DNA of 64,000 nucleotides from Flavobacteriaceae bacterium CP2B (GCA_001683825.1 LXTR01000038.1:62001-126000), one strand, 5' to 3'; shown: positions 16,463-26,216, counted from the stretch's first letter. Translations and numbers: made by a program. The notes: generated from the letters alone by a model not told the origin.

Positions 16463-17743
16463 CTATTTAAACCTGTTCCTGTTCCGGTTTCTGTTCCGGT
16501 TTTTGTTTTGAGCCCCGTTGCGGTTAGAATTCCGGTGCTGGTTCCTGTTCCCATGGCGAGGCTGATTGGGTGGCCTATGTTCCGTTGCCACCTCTGCTTC
16601 TTCCGATTCGTCCATGAACTGGTGATCGGGCATGCGGGGGACTTCCTGTTTGATGAGTTTTTCGATATCCCGCAGGTACGGCCGTTCTTCCTGGTCGCAA
16701 AAAGAGAGGGCAACCCCGCTGGCGCTTGCACGTCCCGTACGCCCGATACGGTGTACATAGGTTTCCGAAACATTGGGCAGGTCGTAGTTGATTACCAGGG
16801 AGAGTTCCTCTACATCGATGCCCCTGGCAGCGATATCCGTAGCGACCAGTACCTTTAGTTTTCCTTCCTTGAAGTTCCCAAGGGCCTTTTGCCTGGCCGC
16901 CTGTGATTTATTGCCGTGAATGGCCTCTGACTTTATGTCGGTCTGCCCTAATTTCTTGACAATTTTGTTCGCGCCGTGCTTGGTCCTTGAAAATACCAAA
17001 ACGGAATCGTCGGGCCGCTCCTGTAAGAGGTGCGCCAACAACTTGGGTTTGTTGCCCTTGCTGACAAAAAAGACGCCCTGCTCCACTTTCTCGGCGGTGG
17101 CCTGTTCCGGTTTGATGGTCACCTGTTCAAAATCTCCCAGCATTTTTCTCGATAACGCTACGATATCTTTGGGCATGGTGGCCGAAAAGAAAAGCGATTG
17201 CCGCTTTGGAGGCAGTTTGGCGATGATCTTTTTGATATCGTGGATAAAGCCCATGTCCAGCATTTGGTCAGCTTCATCCAGCACCACATACTCCAGGTCC
17301 CGGAAGGATATAAATCCCTGGTTCATCAAATCGAGTAGCCGGCCTGGCGTGGCTATCAGGATATCGACGCCGTTTTTCAGCGCGTTTACCTGCTTGCCTT
17401 GCTTGACGCCCCCATAGATCACCGTGTTCCGCAAACGCGTAAACCTCCCGTAAGCGGTAAAACTCTCGCCTATTTGTATGGCCAGCTCGCGCGTTGGGGT
17501 CACTACCAGCGCTTTTAGGCGCCGTTTGCCCTCCTGCCCGTTTTGTCGTTGGTGCAGGTGGTGCAGTATGGGGATCCCGAAGGCCGCGGTTTTTCCGGTA
17601 CCGGTCTGTGCCACTCCCAAAAGGTCTTTGCCGTTGAGGAGAATGGGGATCGCTTGTTCCTGGATGGGGGTGGGATTTTCGTACCCTTCAGCCTGAAGGG
17701 CTTTAAGGATGGGGTCGGCAAGGCCGAGTTCTTTGAATGTCAT
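16463..17743 (-). CDS. DEAD-box ATP-dependent RNA helicase, RhlE-like
   Basis: 426 residues from ATG 17743 (MTFKELGLADPILKALQ). All core motifs are present: Q motif GYENPTPIQEQAIP, motif I AQTGTGKT (45-52), VVLDEADQMLDMG, SAT, and HRIGRTGRA. The order and spacing fit RhlE-type helicases, which remodel structured RNA in ribosome assembly or mRNA turnover, often at low temperature. The last 35 residues are a low-complexity Asn/Arg tail with alternating NR dipeptides, encoded by a short C/T-rich tandem repeat at about 16466-16510; such tails bind RNA non-specifically. The tail's repeat could vary in length between strains. RidA and cold-shock genes are upstream. Confidence 0.95.
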   Translation of the reverse strand: MTFKELGLADPILKALQAEGYENPTPIQEQAIPILLNGKDLLGVAQTGTGKTAAFGIPILHHLHQRQNGQEGKRRLKALVVTPTRELAIQIGESFTAYGRFTRLRNTVIYGGVKQGKQVNALKNGVDILIATPGRLLDLMNQGFISFRDLEYVVLDEADQMLDMGFIHDIKKIIAKLPPKRQSLFFSATMPKDIVALSRKMLGDFEQVTIKPEQATAEKVEQGVFFVSKGNKPKLLAHLLQERPDDSVLVFSRTKHGANKIVKKLGQTDIKSEAIHGNKSQAARQKALGNFKEGKLKVLVATDIAARGIDVEELSLVINYDLPNVSETYVHRIGRTGRASASGVALSFCDQEERPYLRDIEKLIKQEVPRMPDHQFMDESEEAEVATEHRPPNQPRHGNRNQHRNSNRNGAQNKNRNRNRNRNRFK

Positions 17744-17883
17744 ATTGTTAAATAAGGCGCGAAGATACGCTAATTTGGGACGCCGGCAGTACAGATGGGC
17801 AATAATCAGCAAAAAGCACCCCTTCGCGATACCGGGAGCACGGGTTGCAATTAGCTGGCAATAGACTACCCGGCTTCACTTGT

Positions 17884-18273
17884 TTATCGGGAAACGATCG
17901 CATCCGCTTCCATCTCGATCAACCATTCCGGCTGGATAAAGCGAGCTACCTGCATCATGGTAGTCACCGGCTTATGCCCTTTAAAGTATGATGCCTTTAC
18001 CCTGGCCACTTCTTCCCAATCTTCTATATGGGTGAGCAGCACCCGGGTCCTGACGACATCCTCCAGGCCGGAACCTGCCTTCTCCAGCACCAGCCGGATA
18101 ATTTCCATGCACTGACGGGTTTGGGCCGCTATATCGCCAATTCCCACCGTATTTCCCCCGGCATCGATGGCTGCCGTTCCCCCTATCGAGATATACGGGC
18201 CTATGCGTACGGCCCTGCTAAACCCAACAAGGTCTTCATAAGGACTGCCACTGGAGATGAATGTACGTTTCAT
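17884..18273 (-). CDS. RidA family protein (YjgF/YER057c/UK114)
   Basis: 129 residues, typical length. Recognisable features are the start with SSGSPYEDLVGFSRAVR, GPYISIGGTAAID, and RTRVLLTHIEDWEEVARV with the active-site Arg, and the C-terminal WLIEMEADAIVSR with the conserved Glu. Family members deaminate reactive enamine or imine intermediates that form from serine or threonine dehydratase reactions; some paralogues have other roles. It lies 17 bp after the cold-shock-domain gene on the same strand and is likely co-transcribed with it. Confidence 0.92.
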   Translation of the reverse strand: MKRTFISSGSPYEDLVGFSRAVRIGPYISIGGTAAIDAGGNTVGIGDIAAQTRQCMEIIRLVLEKAGSGLEDVVRTRVLLTHIEDWEEVARVKASYFKGHKPVTTMMQVARFIQPEWLIEMEADAIVSR

Positions 18274-18290
18274 GCGAAAAGTGCCCGGAG

Positions 18291-18752
18291 TTATTTTTTT
18301 AAGGTAACCTTCACGGCATTCATACCCTTCATGCCTTTTACCAGTTCGAAGGAAACCCGGTCATTTTCGGCAATTTCATCCAGCAGGCCGCTGACATGGG
18401 TAAAGTATTTCTCCTGGGTTTCTGTATCTATAATAAAACCAAATCCTTTGGAGGAATCAAAAAATGAAACGGTGCCCTGCCTGACGGGGTCAAATACTTC
18501 TTTTTCGCCCTCCGGGGTTTTAGGGATCCCGATCTCTATATCATCTGCTTCGACCTCAATCCTTTTCGAGGGATCCGGAGGGGTATCGGTCAGGTTGCCC
18601 AGATGGTCTACATAGGCGAAGGCAATCCCCTTTTTCCCGCGGTCTTTTGCTGCAGCCTTGCGGGCTTCCATTTTCTTTTTTTTCTCCTCGCGCTTTTTTA
18701 AACGCTTTTTTTCCTTCTCACTTTTATTAAATGTTTGCTGCGATTTTGCCAT
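18291..18752 (-). CDS. Cold-shock-domain protein with a basic N-terminal extension
   Basis: 153 residues. Residues about 90-153 form a cold-shock domain: GTVSFFDSSKGFGFIIDTET contains the RNP1-like KGFGFI, followed by KYFTHVSGL (RNP2-like) and VSFELVKGMKGMNAVKVTL. The first 45 residues are a highly basic coiled stretch (KKRLKKREEKKKKMEARKAA), followed by an acidic linker (residues 65-85). The fusion makes it longer than the usual 67-residue CspA. It probably binds RNA as a chaperone. It is the first gene of a short unit with RidA and, further downstream, the RhlE helicase, which fits an RNA-handling theme. Confidence 0.9.
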   Translation of the reverse strand: MAKSQQTFNKSEKEKKRLKKREEKKKKMEARKAAAKDRGKKGIAFAYVDHLGNLTDTPPDPSKRIEVEADDIEIGIPKTPEGEKEVFDPVRQGTVSFFDSSKGFGFIIDTETQEKYFTHVSGLLDEIAENDRVSFELVKGMKGMNAVKVTLKK

Positions 18753-19073
18753 AGGAAGATGTAACGGGTTAGCCCAAAAAAGGGATTTAAAAAGCCAAAG
18801 ATATCGTTTTCCGCGCTACCTGACGGGGTTTGCCCCGATAATATCCTCCGATAGATCATCCTGTTGCCCGGCCCACCAGGTAGGAAACCAATGGCCGGAA
18901 GGCCCGTATCCATGGTGAAAAAGCGCATTGGCCCACGGATAACACGGCTAGAAAGCTCCCCAATTTGCCCGCTCCCCCCGTTCCTTTCCCCTGTAAAAAA
19001 ATAGTTAAACAACTGATAATTAATCAAATATAATGCATACCTTATAAGGTGCTAATAACCAACCAACACAATT

Positions 19074-19868
19074 ATGAAAAAATGCCTCTTTATGGCCCTT
19101 GCGCTGATACTCAGCGCACCTTTGATGGCTCAGGGCGGACCCGACAAACTGTATGTGATTTTTGAACTGATGCGCGTAGACAACGAGCAGGAAGCAGCGT
19201 ATGCAGAGACTGAAAACTTCTGGGAGAAAATCCACCAGGAGCGTGTAAAAAGCGGTGATATCATCGGCTGGGACTGGTGGCAGATGATGCCCGGGGGTGA
19301 AGACCAGGGGTATCAGTACCTCACCGTAACCCTCTTTAACGACCCGGTCAGGATGTTTGACGGTGGCGATCTGCTGGCCAATGCAAAAAAGGCCTACCCG
19401 GAAATGAGCGAGCAAGCCCTGCTGGACAAACTCAACGGGGCCTCTGAAACGAGAGACCTGGCGGTACGGATCTTTATAGAGGAGATAGCCAACGCCAGCA
19501 AGGAAGGCATGGCGATGCAACCCGGGATGGTGGCGCATATCAATATGATGAAAGTGCCCCTCAACGGCTTTGCTACCTATGAAACCGCCGAAAAAGAAGT
19601 ATTCCAGCCCTTTCACCAGGCAGCGGTAGACAATGGCCACCGGGAGTACTGGGCCCTGGGCCGTTTTATGGTACCCTATGGAAGTGCCACCTATGCCTCA
19701 CACATGACGGTGGATATGTTTAAGGATATGGCCCAGGCCCTGAGTGGTGGTGGCGCCCTCGCCTGGGGGGAGCTGTCCGAAGCCCAGCAAAAAGCCATAA
19801 CCGACGGGGTAGCCACCCGTGATCAGAAGTTCCAGTACGTTTGCCGCTTGCTGAAAGTGGTGCGTTAA
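19074..19868 (+). CDS. Secreted protein of unknown function
   Basis: 264 residues. Signal peptide MKKCLFMALALILSAPLMA, cut near MAQ. The mature part has repeated aromatic/acidic segments (ENFWEKIHQERVKSGDIIGW, GREYWALGRF-like sequence around residue 190) and looks globular. The pattern FELMRVDNEQEAAYAETENF followed by a W-rich stretch is similar to dimeric alpha/beta-barrel (ABM-like) folds, but this is only a guess. No catalytic residue can be pointed to. It is convergent with the S41-like peptidase gene; a terminator-like hairpin lies between. Confidence 0.75.
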   Translation: MKKCLFMALALILSAPLMAQGGPDKLYVIFELMRVDNEQEAAYAETENFWEKIHQERVKSGDIIGWDWWQMMPGGEDQGYQYLTVTLFNDPVRMFDGGDLLANAKKAYPEMSEQALLDKLNGASETRDLAVRIFIEEIANASKEGMAMQPGMVAHINMMKVPLNGFATYETAEKEVFQPFHQAAVDNGHREYWALGRFMVPYGSATYASHMTVDMFKDMAQALSGGGALAWGELSEAQQKAITDGVATRDQKFQYVCRLLKVVR

Positions 19869-19901
19869 ATGGGGAATATAAGCCCTGTTTCACAAACTGT
19901 A

Positions 19902-19923
19902 AACCCTTCCCCCCGGGAGGGTT
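19902..19923. terminator. Hairpin between convergent genes, likely terminator
   Basis: AACCCTTCCC 19902-19911 pairs with GGGAGGGTT 19915-19923 (9 bp with one bulged T, loop CCC). It lies between the stops of the 19074 plus-strand gene and the 19975 minus-strand gene. There is no strong T-run on either side, so it is a weak candidate. Confidence 0.4.
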
Positions 19924-19974
19924 CCTTTGGTAGTAAATGTCCTTGGGGGATAAAAGGTTTGGCTGGGCCATTTT

Positions 19975-21621
19975 TTACATACGGCCCATTTCCACCAATT
20001 GCCCCCTGGCATCTTGCCCCACTGCTCCATTGGGATCCAGGGCCAGTGCCTTCTTATAGGATTCCACGGCCTTATCTGCCTGCCCCGCCTGGCGGTACGC
20101 ATTCCCCAACTGTACCCAGGCCCCGGCCGATTCCGGGAACAATTGGCCGACAAATTCAAATACCGCTATGGCCTGCCCCGGATCTCCCGAGCTTAGGATA
20201 CGGGCTCCTGCCTTGCTCAATTCGGCCTCGAAGTCATAAAAACGGTACCTGGGGTCGGCGATCATTTTTTGGGTTTCAACCAGGAGTTTCTCCTGCTCCC
20301 CGGCCATGTACAACGCTGTCATATATTGCATGGGATCCAACTCAAAATCTCCAGCATCAAACTTCAGGGCAGTATCCAGCACAGGGTCCTGGTTGGTTTT
20401 GTATGCTTCAAAACTCATTTCCACAGCCACATGGGGCGCCAGCCACGGGCCGTCTTCCCATTGTGGTTTATCCTGCCACCAGGCATAGGACAGGTAGACC
20501 GGGATACCGCTGTTGGGTAGCGGGATACGGTTGTTATCCCCATAAAAATTGATATTCTCGCCAGTAGGTTCGCCCACGAAGATGGCATTGGTGTAGCTGT
20601 CGAGTTCAAGGACCAGGTTCTGGCAGGCCGAGAAGGTTCGCCTGCCTATAATGACAAACAATTTGCCTACCTGGTCGATCTTCTCGGTCTGTATGATCCC
20701 CCGCACCACATCTTTGTTGAAGTAGTTGTTGCCGCCTCCGTTCAATCGCACATCCAGTACCAGGCGGTCTACCGCATTGTTTTCTATAAAATCAAATACC
20801 CGGCCGAAGAATGTCGGGATATCCTCCCCTTCCTCATGGACCACTTCGCTATGGCGCACATATACCGTCCTGGCATCGGGCAGGTATTCATAATAATAGT
20901 TTTTATCGAGGTATTTCAGGTAGTATGGAGTGACGGCCGTATCCCGGGCATCCAGCCATTCTTCCTGCTGGAGTACCAGGCCGTACTTTGTGGGCGGCCG
21001 TTCCCCTTTGGGCAGGGCGGTAAACGTAAGTTCGTAAGCCTTCCCTTCCTTCTCCAGGCCCAGGGTGAGCGTATCAGTAAGGGAAGGGGTAATCCGCTGG
21101 GCGTGCAGCACTTCGGCAATCCTAAGGTCATTGATGCCATACGCCTTAAAAAACTGGGAGTTTTCAGCATTTACTGCCGGAGACAAGGCATGCAGTGCCT
21201 CCGCGATGGGCATCCCCCCAATAGAGACTACCCTGGCGCCCAGGGCCTCGCGATACTTTTTGTGGGTACCCTGCACATAGACCCCGTCACTAAAATGATA
21301 CAGGTTAAATGGGAAGTGCCTAAAAGCAAAGGCTTCGTGCCCGTAACTAATCCCGGTATGCCCGTACTTGAAAAGTGCGATAATGCGGGCTAGCCCCACG
21401 ACCACTTCATGGTCCGCCATTGTGGGTATGGCCTCCTGTAACTCCCTGACCGCGGCATCAAATTCATCGGCGCTGGTCTTCCTGAACAGGAAAGCGTAGT
21501 CCTGGTGGACGGTTTGTTGCAAAAACTGGAGGTCTTCCTGCCATTTTTCGGCAGTCATTTGAATTTGGGCATGGGCAAAAAGGGTAAGGGTAAAGAAAAG
21601 GCTACTTAAAAAAACTTTCAT
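19975..21621 (-). CDS. Exported S41-like serine protease domain with TPR tail
   Basis: 548 residues with a signal peptide (MKVFLSSLFFTLTLFAHA). The centre resembles the C-terminal processing peptidase (S41) fold: LVLDVRLNGGGNNYFN and GRRTFSACQNLV, where the Ser in TFSA is in the position of the S41 nucleophile, and later FVGEPTGENINFYGD. The last 70 residues are a TPR unit (AWVQLGNAYRQAGQADKAVE). A PDZ domain is not evident. It probably acts on exported peptides or cell-wall pieces in the periplasm; whether the catalytic machinery is complete cannot be confirmed. It stands alone. Confidence 0.82.
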   Translation of the reverse strand: MKVFLSSLFFTLTLFAHAQIQMTAEKWQEDLQFLQQTVHQDYAFLFRKTSADEFDAAVRELQEAIPTMADHEVVVGLARIIALFKYGHTGISYGHEAFAFRHFPFNLYHFSDGVYVQGTHKKYREALGARVVSIGGMPIAEALHALSPAVNAENSQFFKAYGINDLRIAEVLHAQRITPSLTDTLTLGLEKEGKAYELTFTALPKGERPPTKYGLVLQQEEWLDARDTAVTPYYLKYLDKNYYYEYLPDARTVYVRHSEVVHEEGEDIPTFFGRVFDFIENNAVDRLVLDVRLNGGGNNYFNKDVVRGIIQTEKIDQVGKLFVIIGRRTFSACQNLVLELDSYTNAIFVGEPTGENINFYGDNNRIPLPNSGIPVYLSYAWWQDKPQWEDGPWLAPHVAVEMSFEAYKTNQDPVLDTALKFDAGDFELDPMQYMTALYMAGEQEKLLVETQKMIADPRYRFYDFEAELSKAGARILSSGDPGQAIAVFEFVGQLFPESAGAWVQLGNAYRQAGQADKAVESYKKALALDPNGAVGQDARGQLVEMGRM

Positions 21622-21858
21622 AGGATTTCGCTTTGTGCTTTAACAGACGCCGGCATCCCGGTTTTGTTACACTTTCTACAGCAAATTCCATGATCATGCC
21701 CCGTGCTTTTACTATGATCCGGTGCCCGGAGGTGGTACAATGGGCCGTGCCCTTGCTTTTCCCGTGTCCTGCTAAGGAAAGGGTATTTCCTTTTGTGATA
21801 TTCAAAAATTCAGGGTAAGTTTAGCCTCCATTTTTGGTTGAAATAATTGATACGCCCT

Positions 21859-23385
21859 ATGATGGTTTACATCCGATCTTTACAGCGATGGCTGATGTTG
21901 TCGCTGCTTCCCCTGTCTGTTTTCTCCCAGGATTTTGATAGCGAACGGCTCAAAACCCTGGCCGATGCATACACAAAATCCTCCTTCCCGGATCTAGTAC
22001 AACTTTTGAGCATCCCCAATGACGCCAATTTTCCGGAGGCGATAGAACAAAATGTGCAATGGTGTGAAAAGGCCTTTGGCCAAAGGAACTTCACAACCAG
22101 CAGGCTACAGACCAAAGGGGCCCCCTTGCTCCTGGCCGAAAGGACCCATAAAAATGCCCAAAAAACCGTTTTGATCTACCTGCAGTTAGACGGGCAACCG
22201 GTAGACACCACCCAATGGTCCCAGGAAAACCCCTATATCCCCGTGCTTAAACAGCAAAACGCCTCAGGTGGCTGGGAGGCTATAGGCACCTATGATTTCA
22301 ACCAATACAACGAAGACTGGAGGATTTTCGCCAGGTCCGCGGCCGATGCCAAAGGCCCTGTGGCCATGTTCCTGGCCGCCCTGGACGCGATTGACCGCCT
22401 ACAACACCAGCCCAACTTCCATATCAAGGTCATCATGGACTTTGAGGAAGAACTGGGTTCCCCCAACCTTCCGGCGGCGGTCACCAAACATGCCGAACGC
22501 ATGGCCTCGGACATGCTGGTCATATTTGACGGGCCTTTACACCGCAGCGGGAAACCCACGCTGGAGTTTGGTGCCCGGGGTATAGCCACCATGACCCTCA
22601 CCACCTATGGCCCTATCGTGCCCCAGCATAGTGGTCATTTTGGGAATTACGCACCCAACCCGGCCCTGGGCCTTGCCCAGCTACTGGCTTCCATGAAAGA
22701 CCCCCAGGGAAGGGTCACCATTCCCGGCTACTATGAAGGGGTCTCTATTGATGAGGAAACGAGGACAATATTGCGAGCCGTCCCGGACGATGAAGCGATG
22801 ATCAAAGAGCAGTTGCAATTAGGCAGCACAGATGCTGTTGGCAGCTTCTACCAGGAGGCCATCCAGTATCCCTCCCTCAATATACGGGGCATGCAGTCTG
22901 GCTGGATCGATGAAAAGGCAAGGACCATCATCCCGGGTTGGGCCCGTGCGGAAATTGATATCCGGCTGGTGCTCGAATCCGAACCGGAACGATTGATCCG
23001 ACTGGTAAAGGAGCATATCGAAAAACAAGGCTACTACCTTACTTCCGGGGTTCCCACAAAAGAAGAACGGATGGGGCATGCCAAAGTGGCCAGCCTGACC
23101 CATGAAATATCCTATCAATCGTTCAGGACCGATTTTGATACCGAGTTGGGCACCTGGCTCAGGAAAGCGCTTACCAAAGCCTATGATGACGATATTGTCA
23201 TGGTACGGATGGGAGGTGGTTCCGTTCCCATTTCCCCCTTTGTGAACACCCTGGGGATACCGGCGGTGATCGTGCCCACCGTCAATATCGACAACAACCA
23301 GCACAGCCCCAATGAAAACCTGAGGATCGGGAATTACAGGGACGGGATACGCACCATGATGGCTATTCTTACCGAGGATTTATAA
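21859..23385 (+). CDS. M20 family exported peptidase-like protein
   Basis: 508 residues from ATG 21859, with signal peptide (MMVYIRSLQRWLMLSLLPLS, cut near FSQ|DFD). The M20/M25/M40 layout is visible: IYLQLDGQPV, ARSAADAKGPVAMFLAALDA (metal-bridging Asp), MDFEEELGSPNL (catalytic Glu pair), and the C-terminal HSPNENL (metal-ligand His). However, the first metal ligand His of the family motif GHxDxQP is Gln109 here (LQLDGQP). The change occurs in what looks like a Bacteroidota subgroup, so it may be normal for it. TTG 21847 was rejected in favour of ATG 21859. The substrate, likely a dipeptide or acyl-amino acid, is unknown. Confidence 0.88.
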   Translation: MMVYIRSLQRWLMLSLLPLSVFSQDFDSERLKTLADAYTKSSFPDLVQLLSIPNDANFPEAIEQNVQWCEKAFGQRNFTTSRLQTKGAPLLLAERTHKNAQKTVLIYLQLDGQPVDTTQWSQENPYIPVLKQQNASGGWEAIGTYDFNQYNEDWRIFARSAADAKGPVAMFLAALDAIDRLQHQPNFHIKVIMDFEEELGSPNLPAAVTKHAERMASDMLVIFDGPLHRSGKPTLEFGARGIATMTLTTYGPIVPQHSGHFGNYAPNPALGLAQLLASMKDPQGRVTIPGYYEGVSIDEETRTILRAVPDDEAMIKEQLQLGSTDAVGSFYQEAIQYPSLNIRGMQSGWIDEKARTIIPGWARAEIDIRLVLESEPERLIRLVKEHIEKQGYYLTSGVPTKEERMGHAKVASLTHEISYQSFRTDFDTELGTWLRKALTKAYDDDIVMVRMGGGSVPISPFVNTLGIPAVIVPTVNIDNNQHSPNENLRIGNYRDGIRTMMAILTEDL

Positions 23386-23429
23386 GGTTCAATCGCGGGT
23401 GGTCTGGCCGAATGGGAACCCCCAGCAAC

Positions 23430-24335
23430 TTAGAGGTGTTTTTGCAGGTTTTTTTGGAAATAAGCGGCGCTTTCCGCGATGCTTTTCATGGAATTCTCCG
23501 CAAAATTGCCGCCCTGTTCAATAAAGTAATACTCCAGGCCGGCAAGTTCCGGGTCGGGCAGGATACTGGTATAATCGATAGAGCCATTACCCAGTTCCGT
23601 GTAATCCCGGGTCACCTTGTCCATATCCTTGATATGCCACATCACGAACCGCCCTGGTTGCAGGGCGACCAGTTCTTTGGGGCTCTTTTTGGAGGAGTGC
23701 ATCACCCAGTACAGGTCCAGTTGTAACTTGACCAGTCGGGGATCCGTTTCCCGCAGGATGATATCATAGCCTGTGTCGCCCCCCTGATCAAAAAATTCAT
23801 AATCGTGGTTGTGGTAGGCAAAGCCCAGCCCCGCCTGAGTCACCCGCTCCCCTATCCAATTGAGCTTTTCACATAGTTTCTTAAACGATGCGATAGACCT
23901 GGATTCCGGGTCCAGCCAGGGCCAGGTGATATACCGTTGCCCTGCAGCCAGGGCCCCTTCGATGCACTGGTCGACAAACTGCTCCAATTGGGCTAAGGGC
24001 GTATGGAAATAGGGGGCAAACCCGTAGTGGCCGCTGGAGGTGGTGAGTTCCAATTCCTCCAGGACCTGCTTGAACTCGGCCGTTTTTAAACCGTAATAGG
24101 CACCCTTTTCCCCGTCGTACCCATAGGTCTCCAGGTCTTGATATCCCAAAGATTTTACCCTCTTTAAACTCCCCACCGGATCCCGCTCCATGGCGTCCCG
24201 GATGGTAAAAAGCTGTAACCCCATTTTGTACTTCCGGCCACCGGCCATAGAGAAGCCAGGCCAGGGCAAAAGCGCCGATGAAAGGAGGATCCCGGACTGT
24301 TGTATGAATTTCCTGCGTGTGTGGGTGCTTCGCAT
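23430..24335 (-). CDS. Tat-exported sugar isomerase/epimerase, TIM barrel
   Basis: 301 residues from ATG 24335. The N-terminus carries a twin-arginine signal, STHTRRKFIQQSGILLSSAL, so the folded protein is exported to the periplasm. The rest is an AP-endonuclease-2/xylose-isomerase-like TIM barrel: GLQLFTIRDAM, FAYHNHDYEF (metal ligand His), WVMHSSKKSP, and WHIKDMDKV (metal site). Such Bacteroidota proteins act in sugar or polyol degradation as isomerases or epimerases. No sugar-uptake genes lie next to it. The reaction is not known. Confidence 0.88.
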   Translation of the reverse strand: MRSTHTRRKFIQQSGILLSSALLPWPGFSMAGGRKYKMGLQLFTIRDAMERDPVGSLKRVKSLGYQDLETYGYDGEKGAYYGLKTAEFKQVLEELELTTSSGHYGFAPYFHTPLAQLEQFVDQCIEGALAAGQRYITWPWLDPESRSIASFKKLCEKLNWIGERVTQAGLGFAYHNHDYEFFDQGGDTGYDIILRETDPRLVKLQLDLYWVMHSSKKSPKELVALQPGRFVMWHIKDMDKVTRDYTELGNGSIDYTSILPDPELAGLEYYFIEQGGNFAENSMKSIAESAAYFQKNLQKHL

Positions 24336-24449
24336 GCTGAGCGATTTTATAATGCCTGTGAAGATAAGGTTCCTGGCGGGAACCACCCAACTTCCATCCT
24401 TTAAAAAAAAGTCCGCCCTCCATAAAGCTACCCTCTTGTCCTAGCGGTC

Positions 24450-26216
24450 TTAGTTGACGAAGAACATTTTGAGGGGCCCCCTGTTCTTTACTTCGATTTT
24501 GCCACGGTACTTGCAGGGGAACTCCTCTTTGATCAGGGAATAAGTGGTTTCAGAGACATTTACACGGCCCGGGACCGAATTGGTCTCCATGCGCGAAGCT
24601 ATGTTCACCGTATCGCCCCAAATATCATATTGCCACTTCTTATCGCCTACAATCCCGGCCACTACAGGGCCGGTGTGCACCCCTATCCGCACTTCAAAAT
24701 GCAGGCGTTGGTTGGATGCTTGTTGCTCGCGGGCGACCACTTCAATCATTTCCCTGGCCGCCATGACGACTCTTTTTGCATGATCGGGGCGGGTTTCCGG
24801 CAGCCCTCCCGCACACATATAGGAATCGCCGATGGTTTTGATTTTCTCCAGGTCGTATTTGGTGGTGATGGCGTCAAACGCCTTAAAGTAAAAGTCGATG
24901 CTTTCCACCAGCTGTTCCGGGGCCACCCTTTCGGCAGATTTGGTAAAGTCTTTGAAATCGGTGAACAGGACCGTTACCGAGGTAAATTTTTTGGCGGCTA
25001 CCCGCCCCTTCTCCTTCAATTCCCGGGCGGTTTCTTCGGGGAGTATGTTTAACAACAGGGCTTCGGAGCGGTTCTTTTCCTCCTCGATGATCTGTTTGGT
25101 CTTTTGGATGAATTTGTTGCGCCTGTAAAGGCCAATCGCCAGTATACCGATTAGGAACAAGCCTATGGCCGAAGCGGCGGCAATAATTTTCTGGGTCCTT
25201 TTCTGTTGGTTGAGCAGGTCTACCTCGACCTGTTTCTGGGCCACTTCGTAATTGGTGCGCAGGTTGGCCATTTGCTGTACGGACTCCACGTTCTTTACGC
25301 TGTCCCTGTACGCAATATGGTCCCGGTAGTGCTCAAATGAAGCAACGGTATTCCCCATTTGTTCATAGAGTCTGGAAAGCGTCAGGTGGGCCGCGCCCAT
25401 TTGGTCTTTAAGCCCGTGGCTGCTGGCAAGTTCCAGGCTTCTTTCGGCGTATCCCAGGGCATTGGGATAGTCCCCTTTGTTTCGGTAGATGTCAGACATA
25501 TAGGTTAGGTAGACCGATATAGGGTAATAATCTTCCAATTCTTCCAGGATGCTGATGGCCTCGTTTATATGGGAAAGGGCCAGTTCTTCCTCCCCCATTT
25601 CGGCGTGCACCATCCCCATATTGCCCTTGTTGTAGGCCGTTCCTGTGGTAAACCCCACTTTTTCATAGATGAGCCCCGACTCTCTAAAATAGGCCAGGGC
25701 CTTTTCAAAGTCGCGGGTATTGAAATATTCGTCCCCGGCATTCAACAGCGTATTGGCCAGGGAAACCGAATCCGTGGTTGTACGCAGCAGTTCAATGGCT
25801 TTGTCATAGTATAATTCCGCGTTGGCGGAATTACCCATGACCGAATAGACATCGGCGATAGAGGTATTTACAATCCCTGATAGTTGCAACAAGTCATGGT
25901 CTTCGGCGATCTTCGCGGCAAGGAAGTACTGTTGAAGCGCCTCGGTTAAGTCGGCTTTGAGCCGGAGCGCATTTCCTTTTTCCAGGTACCCGTAATACAT
26001 AAAGCCAATAGAATCAACTGATTCTGCCAGGGCGATCAGGGTGTCACTGTAGTGTAGTTTTTGGTCCGTATCGGTTTGGTTCCTGGCGATTTCGAGGAGG
26101 ATTTGAAACTGCCCGGCCGCCGGGAAATCCCGGGAACGGTACACCTGCTCCAGGCTATCGGCCAACTTTTGGTTTTGTCCGAAGAGCCCCAATCCCATTA
26201 TAAAAAAAAAGCTCAT
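24450..26216 (-). CDS. Membrane class III adenylate cyclase with periplasmic TPR sensor
   Basis: 588 residues from ATG 26216. A signal peptide or anchor starts the protein (MSFFFIMGLGLFGQNQ), then TPR-type helical repeats to about residue 320, a coiled linker, one membrane helix (about 344-365, IIAAASAIGLFLIGILAIGL), and a cytosolic cyclase domain. Metal aspartates are Asp420 (VLFTDFKDFT) and Asp464 (TIGDSYMCAGG); the adenine-choosing pair Lys460 and Asp531 (QYDIWGDTVN) are canonical for ATP; transition-state Asn538 and Arg542 are present. It should turn ATP into cAMP when the periplasmic TPR part binds a signal. Its start lies 86 bp downstream of the six-repeat protein on the same strand, suggesting one operon. 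Confidence 0.93.
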   Translation of the reverse strand: MSFFFIMGLGLFGQNQKLADSLEQVYRSRDFPAAGQFQILLEIARNQTDTDQKLHYSDTLIALAESVDSIGFMYYGYLEKGNALRLKADLTEALQQYFLAAKIAEDHDLLQLSGIVNTSIADVYSVMGNSANAELYYDKAIELLRTTTDSVSLANTLLNAGDEYFNTRDFEKALAYFRESGLIYEKVGFTTGTAYNKGNMGMVHAEMGEEELALSHINEAISILEELEDYYPISVYLTYMSDIYRNKGDYPNALGYAERSLELASSHGLKDQMGAAHLTLSRLYEQMGNTVASFEHYRDHIAYRDSVKNVESVQQMANLRTNYEVAQKQVEVDLLNQQKRTQKIIAAASAIGLFLIGILAIGLYRRNKFIQKTKQIIEEEKNRSEALLLNILPEETARELKEKGRVAAKKFTSVTVLFTDFKDFTKSAERVAPEQLVESIDFYFKAFDAITTKYDLEKIKTIGDSYMCAGGLPETRPDHAKRVVMAAREMIEVVAREQQASNQRLHFEVRIGVHTGPVVAGIVGDKKWQYDIWGDTVNIASRMETNSVPGRVNVSETTYSLIKEEFPCKYRGKIEVKNRGPLKMFFVN

